The notes below the pieces were generated by a model. The model saw nothing but the letters and a program-made list of their open reading frames with translations. It made no database searches and had not been told where the DNA came from. A stretch of DNA of 56,016 nt from Mesotaenium endlicherianum (taxonomy: Eukaryota > Streptophyta > Zygnematophyceae > Zygnematales > Mesotaeniaceae), in NCBI GenBank assembly GCA_009602735.1, contig WELA01013856.1:379446-435461 (forward strand), in the 5' to 3' direction. Below are positions 53,973 to 56,016 of the stretch, piece by piece; position 1 is the stretch's first letter, and each line of letters opens with the position of its first letter. The translations under genes were made by a program, and so were the position numbers.

Positions 53973-55941
53973 TGCATTTGCGAAGGCTGCCGTTGAGGGA
54001 CCTCCCCAACGGCCCAATAGTTCATCTCTTTCACCCGTTATTTTCAACTCCAGTTTTTCGTGAACAAATGCCATGCACAATCATTGTTGTTGACTACCCT
54101 CCAAAGCACTCGACAAGCCATGGCGCTCAAGGGCATCCACAGACCCAATTCACTTCTTTAACCAAACTTCATGCAAAGAAAATTGAGTACCTCTTCCATC
54201 CATGTCTGACAAAGAGGAAGCTGTTAACTCAGACAGCACGGAAAGAGAAAGAGGGATGAAAATTGAGCTAAAAAATACTGCAACTGAGCACTGATCATAT
54301 ACTCTACGTCCTCCAGAGTTGTGGAGGTATGATGAGGGTAACTGAAACAATGCGCGTTTCAACAATGCTAGCATGCAAAGCGTTGCTGACAGATTCGCGA
54401 GCCATGCTCTTCGTATTCTGCCTTGGTGACTGCACATTCTTGGAAGGGGCTTGAGGCGGCAAACAGGGAACCTCCCCTCCAGGCTGTAAGGGTTGGGCTG
54501 CGACACATTGCCAACAGATATGCCTTCAATTTGCGATACTCGAGCAGTAGTGGCCCCTTGCACTTTTACTTGTCTCATCACATTTCCTTCTCAGCTTTTC
54601 CTCTACATCGTCTGATAGTTATGACCCTTCCCAAAGTGCAGCATGGCAGATGGTAGCAGGAAAGAATGTCTATCGACATTGCAACCAAGAACCAGAGACT
54701 TGACAAACACTACATCCCGGCCCCCAATGTCTGTACGCCCAGTCCTGCAAGCAGCGTCCACTAGAGTTTTCGTAACTCAGTTTTGCATGTTCTTGCAATG
54801 AGCAGGTCCACCAGGCGCGAGTTTCAAGACACGCAGAATGAGGATGACTAAGAGCACATCCACCCCCTCTGAAGCCTCCACATGTTAAAAGCACCGTAGC
54901 GCGACAAGAGTAAAATATTTGCTAAAAGCCCACAAGGAGCCACGTAGGACTGCGCTGCACACCTGTCGCTGAGGTGGCAGTGCACCTCCAAGTGGTCCGG
55001 CACAAGCGGCCTCAGCTCCAGCTCTCTGCAGCACATACTCCACCAGCCCAGTCAGCAACTACTCACCACAATAGAGCCATGCGTCAGGCTTTGCTAGCAT
55101 GCGCACCTCTGGCTGGGCCCCGGCGTAGACATCACAAGGTGTTCCCAGGTGACAGAAGGACGACCGACGCTAACACTGCCAGTTAAAGAGACCCAAGGGG
55201 GTCACCTCTGCAAATGCTGTTGCTTCAATGTTGACTTAAGTTGGGGGGCCGGGGAGAGCTGCCAAAACTTCTGGTCCGGAGTGCGGAAAGTATCAGCCCC
55301 AAAGTCACCCCCAAGGCCTCTAGACATTACGAACAACTTCCAAAAATCTTGGAAATGCAGCGGACAAAGAGCTGCGCGAGAAAAGCACCACCACAGGGAA
55401 GGGTCCCACAACCACCAGACTCCCCCCACCCCCCCCATGGCATCAGAATTGATGCCCCCAAAGTCTAGGTGTAGACGACGGCCGCACAAGGAGAGCTTAC
55501 AGGCGCTGCTTGAAGAATGGGAGGCGCGCGCTGCCGCCCGTCAACAAGATGCTGCACAATCACAGACATGATAAACTTGGTCAGTGCTGACCCGGCCTGC
55601 CCAAGGGAGGAGCGCGAGAAGAGGAGGTCCCAGGGGTAGAGAGCAAGCCACGATGTTGGAGTAACGACCATGGACACAAGCGTCTACTATCGGGCAACCA
55701 ACCAATCTCCGAACCTTCCAACCTCCCTCCCTCCCTCAGAACCGTCAATGGTTGCAAACAGAGACAAAAAATATAAGGCGCGTCAAACGACTGCAGTGCA
55801 CAGCTGGCCAGGGAGAAGTTGGCTGGGGTGAAAAGGCGTGAGCAACGCATCCTGACCTGGCGTAGAGCAGAGGGTGGAGCTCCGAAGGGCACGCGGAGAC
55901 GGCTCGCACGATGCACTCGGCCAGGCCTGCCTGCTTCACCC
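53973..55941 (-). CDS. ARP6: Actin-related protein 6 (ARP6), 3' exons, partial
   Basis: ARP6 is a core subunit of the SWR1 chromatin remodeller that deposits histone H2A.Z. Four minus-strand exons join in frame: 55941-55857, 55551-55501, 55025-54963 and 54027-53973. The first encodes QAGLAECIVRAVSAC (family: QAGLAECIVR.V.AC). The second is SILLTGGSARLPFFKQR (family: SIILTGGS..FP.F..R). The third reads ELELRPLVPDHLEVHC (family: E.ELRPLVPDDY.V). The fourth ends DELLGRWGGPSTAAF, fitting the conserved W-x-GG actin-fold segment; its acceptor (GAAAG|A) is weak, so that exon is less certain. The exon's end may instead lie about 55 bases on, at AGCG|GTAAGT. The final exon, normally with a Tyr-Glu-Glu and a Cys-Arg-rich C-terminus, was not found. 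The 5' two-thirds of the gene lies right of the window. Confidence 0.85.
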
Positions 55942-56016
55942 CTGCCATTCCCACCCTCACGCGCGTAGAGCCGCCCTCAGCAGCAACTCCACGCACACAA
56001 GGGAGGGGGGGGGGGG

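Noticed and set aside
54670..54894. Minus-strand frame with 'GGFRGGG', a candidate for the ARP6 W-x-GG segment
   Set aside because: It lacks the tryptophan and does not keep phase with the preceding exon; the segment at 53973-54027 fits better.

Overview
The window is nuclear DNA from a green alga (Viridiplantae), taken from an unfinished draft assembly. The evidence is a complete phototropin blue-light receptor (two LOV domains plus an AGC-type kinase), a plant-type two-domain glyoxalase I, an mTERF protein of the expanded plant-organelle kind, and GT-AG introns that interrupt most genes. Introns are a few hundred bases long, packed with microsatellites, pyrimidine tracts and poly-C/poly-G runs, and the assembly gaps sit in them. 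I cannot place the species; a streptophyte or chlorophyte alga is my inference. No bacterial-style operons, tRNAs, rRNAs or CRISPR arrays were found.

Layout, left to right. 0.9-1.5 kb (-): first three recognisable exons of a strumpellin (WASH complex subunit 5) gene that runs off the left edge. 3.0-7.1 kb (+): nine-exon glyoxalase I. 8.1-17.9 kb (-): nineteen-exon Gup1/HHAT-like MBOAT acyltransferase, which carries a false 976-bp assembly duplication around a single N and a 146-N gap. 18.5-23.7 kb (+): seven-exon family 2 glycosyltransferase, head-to-head with the MBOAT gene. 23.7-26.2 kb: AT-rich intergenic DNA. 26.2-37.1 kb (+): seventeen-exon phototropin with a 300-N gap and a poly-G run of about 80 nt. 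39.1-40.2 kb (-): intronless mTERF protein. 40.8-47.2 kb (+): nine-exon membrane-anchored short-chain dehydrogenase. 48.5-50.3 kb (-): intronless, animal-type ER-anchored UDP-glycosyltransferase. 50.3-54 kb: unresolved DNA with a few exon-like segments. 54.0-55.9 kb (-): last recognisable exons of ARP6, a SWR1 chromatin-remodelling subunit, whose 5' part lies beyond the right edge.

The genes are ordinary eukaryotic neighbours with no shared pathway: light sensing (phototropin), methylglyoxal detoxification (glyoxalase I), membrane lipid/GPI or acyl transfer (MBOAT), glycosylation (GT2, UGT), organelle gene expression (mTERF), redox (SDR), endosomal actin (strumpellin) and chromatin (ARP6). 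I reconstructed exons by hand from splice sites, codon phase and family resemblance; every junction listed keeps the reading frame. The most notable observations are a WASH-complex gene in the green lineage, duplicated 'decoy' copies of exon starts inside introns of two genes, near-identical intron positions in the two LOV domains, and two intronless genes among very intron-rich neighbours. I found no convincing new biological system.
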